Positions 5,260 to 5,306 of a stretch of DNA of 5,306 bases are shown piece by piece. This DNA is from Candidatus Stahliibacteriota bacterium (GTDB lineage Bacteria; Hydrothermota; Tepidihabitantia; B3-TA06). The notes beneath the pieces are model-generated. The model was not told where the DNA came from. It did no database searches and saw nothing but the letters and a program-made list of their open reading frames with translations. Each line of letters starts with the position of its first letter. Position 1 is the stretch's first letter. The position numbers and the translations under genes were made by a program. The stretch lies in assembly GCA_030670165.1 (NCBI GenBank), contig DAOVCF010000141.1, positions 1 to 5,306 of the forward strand, written 5' to 3'.

Positions 5260-5287
5260 ATGTTAGGGAGGATTGGGCGTTTGTCAA
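5260..5287 (-). promoter_or_regulatory. Promoter of the HD-domain gene, probably leaderless
   Basis: On the minus strand an exact TTGACA (5282-5287) is followed after 16 nt by TAACAT (5260-5265), a 4/6 match with the TAnnnT pattern. The A of the ATG (5252) is 8 nt past the end of the -10 box, where transcription is expected to begin. The 7 nt between hold only a weak AGG, so translation would start on a leaderless or nearly leaderless mRNA. Confidence 0.6.
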
Positions 5288-5306
5288 ACCCTTGCTTCTT
5301 GTATTC

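Overview
The window looks like chromosomal DNA from an uncultured, probably diderm bacterium of moderately high GC. It contains five protein genes in single-gene transcription units, mostly short intergenic gaps, and no RNA genes, IS elements or CRISPR. The taxon cannot be named from the sequence. A diderm cell is suggested by exported proteins of LolA-like/aspartyl-protease and ChaN-like type and by a TolB-like propeller protein. A candidate phylum such as WOR-3 is only a guess.

Layout. (1) 1-597, minus strand: the N-terminal 199 residues of an exported WD40/PD40-type beta-propeller protein that runs off the left edge. (2) 598-697: a 100-nt divergent promoter region whose two -35 boxes sit back to back as a perfect palindrome. 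(3) 698-2545, plus strand: a 615-residue exported protein with an N-terminal LolA-like region, two retropepsin-like aspartyl protease domains (DSGA and DTGS) and a C-terminal PDZ-like domain. (4) 2630-3472, plus strand: a ChaN/DUF399-type protein starting with GTG. (5) 3473-3682: a 210-nt non-coding region holding a palindromic repeat and one copy of a second hairpin element. (6) 3683-4165, plus strand: a stand-alone two-CBS-domain protein. (7) 4166-4316: a convergent gap holding the second copy of that hairpin element. (8) 4317-5252, minus strand: an HD-domain phosphohydrolase with a coiled coil and an extra C-terminal domain. Its promoter fills the right edge.

Two observations stand out. 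First, all five gene starts have an exact TTGACA -35 box followed at 16-17 nt by a TAnnnT -10 box. In three of them (ChaN-like, CBS, HD) the predicted transcription start falls on or next to the start codon, so these mRNAs are probably leaderless. The other two have very short leaders that hold strong Shine-Dalgarno sequences. Second, the CBS gene is bracketed by two same-orientation copies of a small element with invariant flanks (TTTGCGATCTTT and AAAGGAGCAT). The inner sequence differs between copies but forms a perfect stem in each. That is the pattern of a structured RNA or palindromic repeat under structural constraint.

The genes do not form an obvious pathway. Three encode probably exported proteins and two encode probably cytoplasmic regulatory or hydrolase proteins, each with its own promoter.
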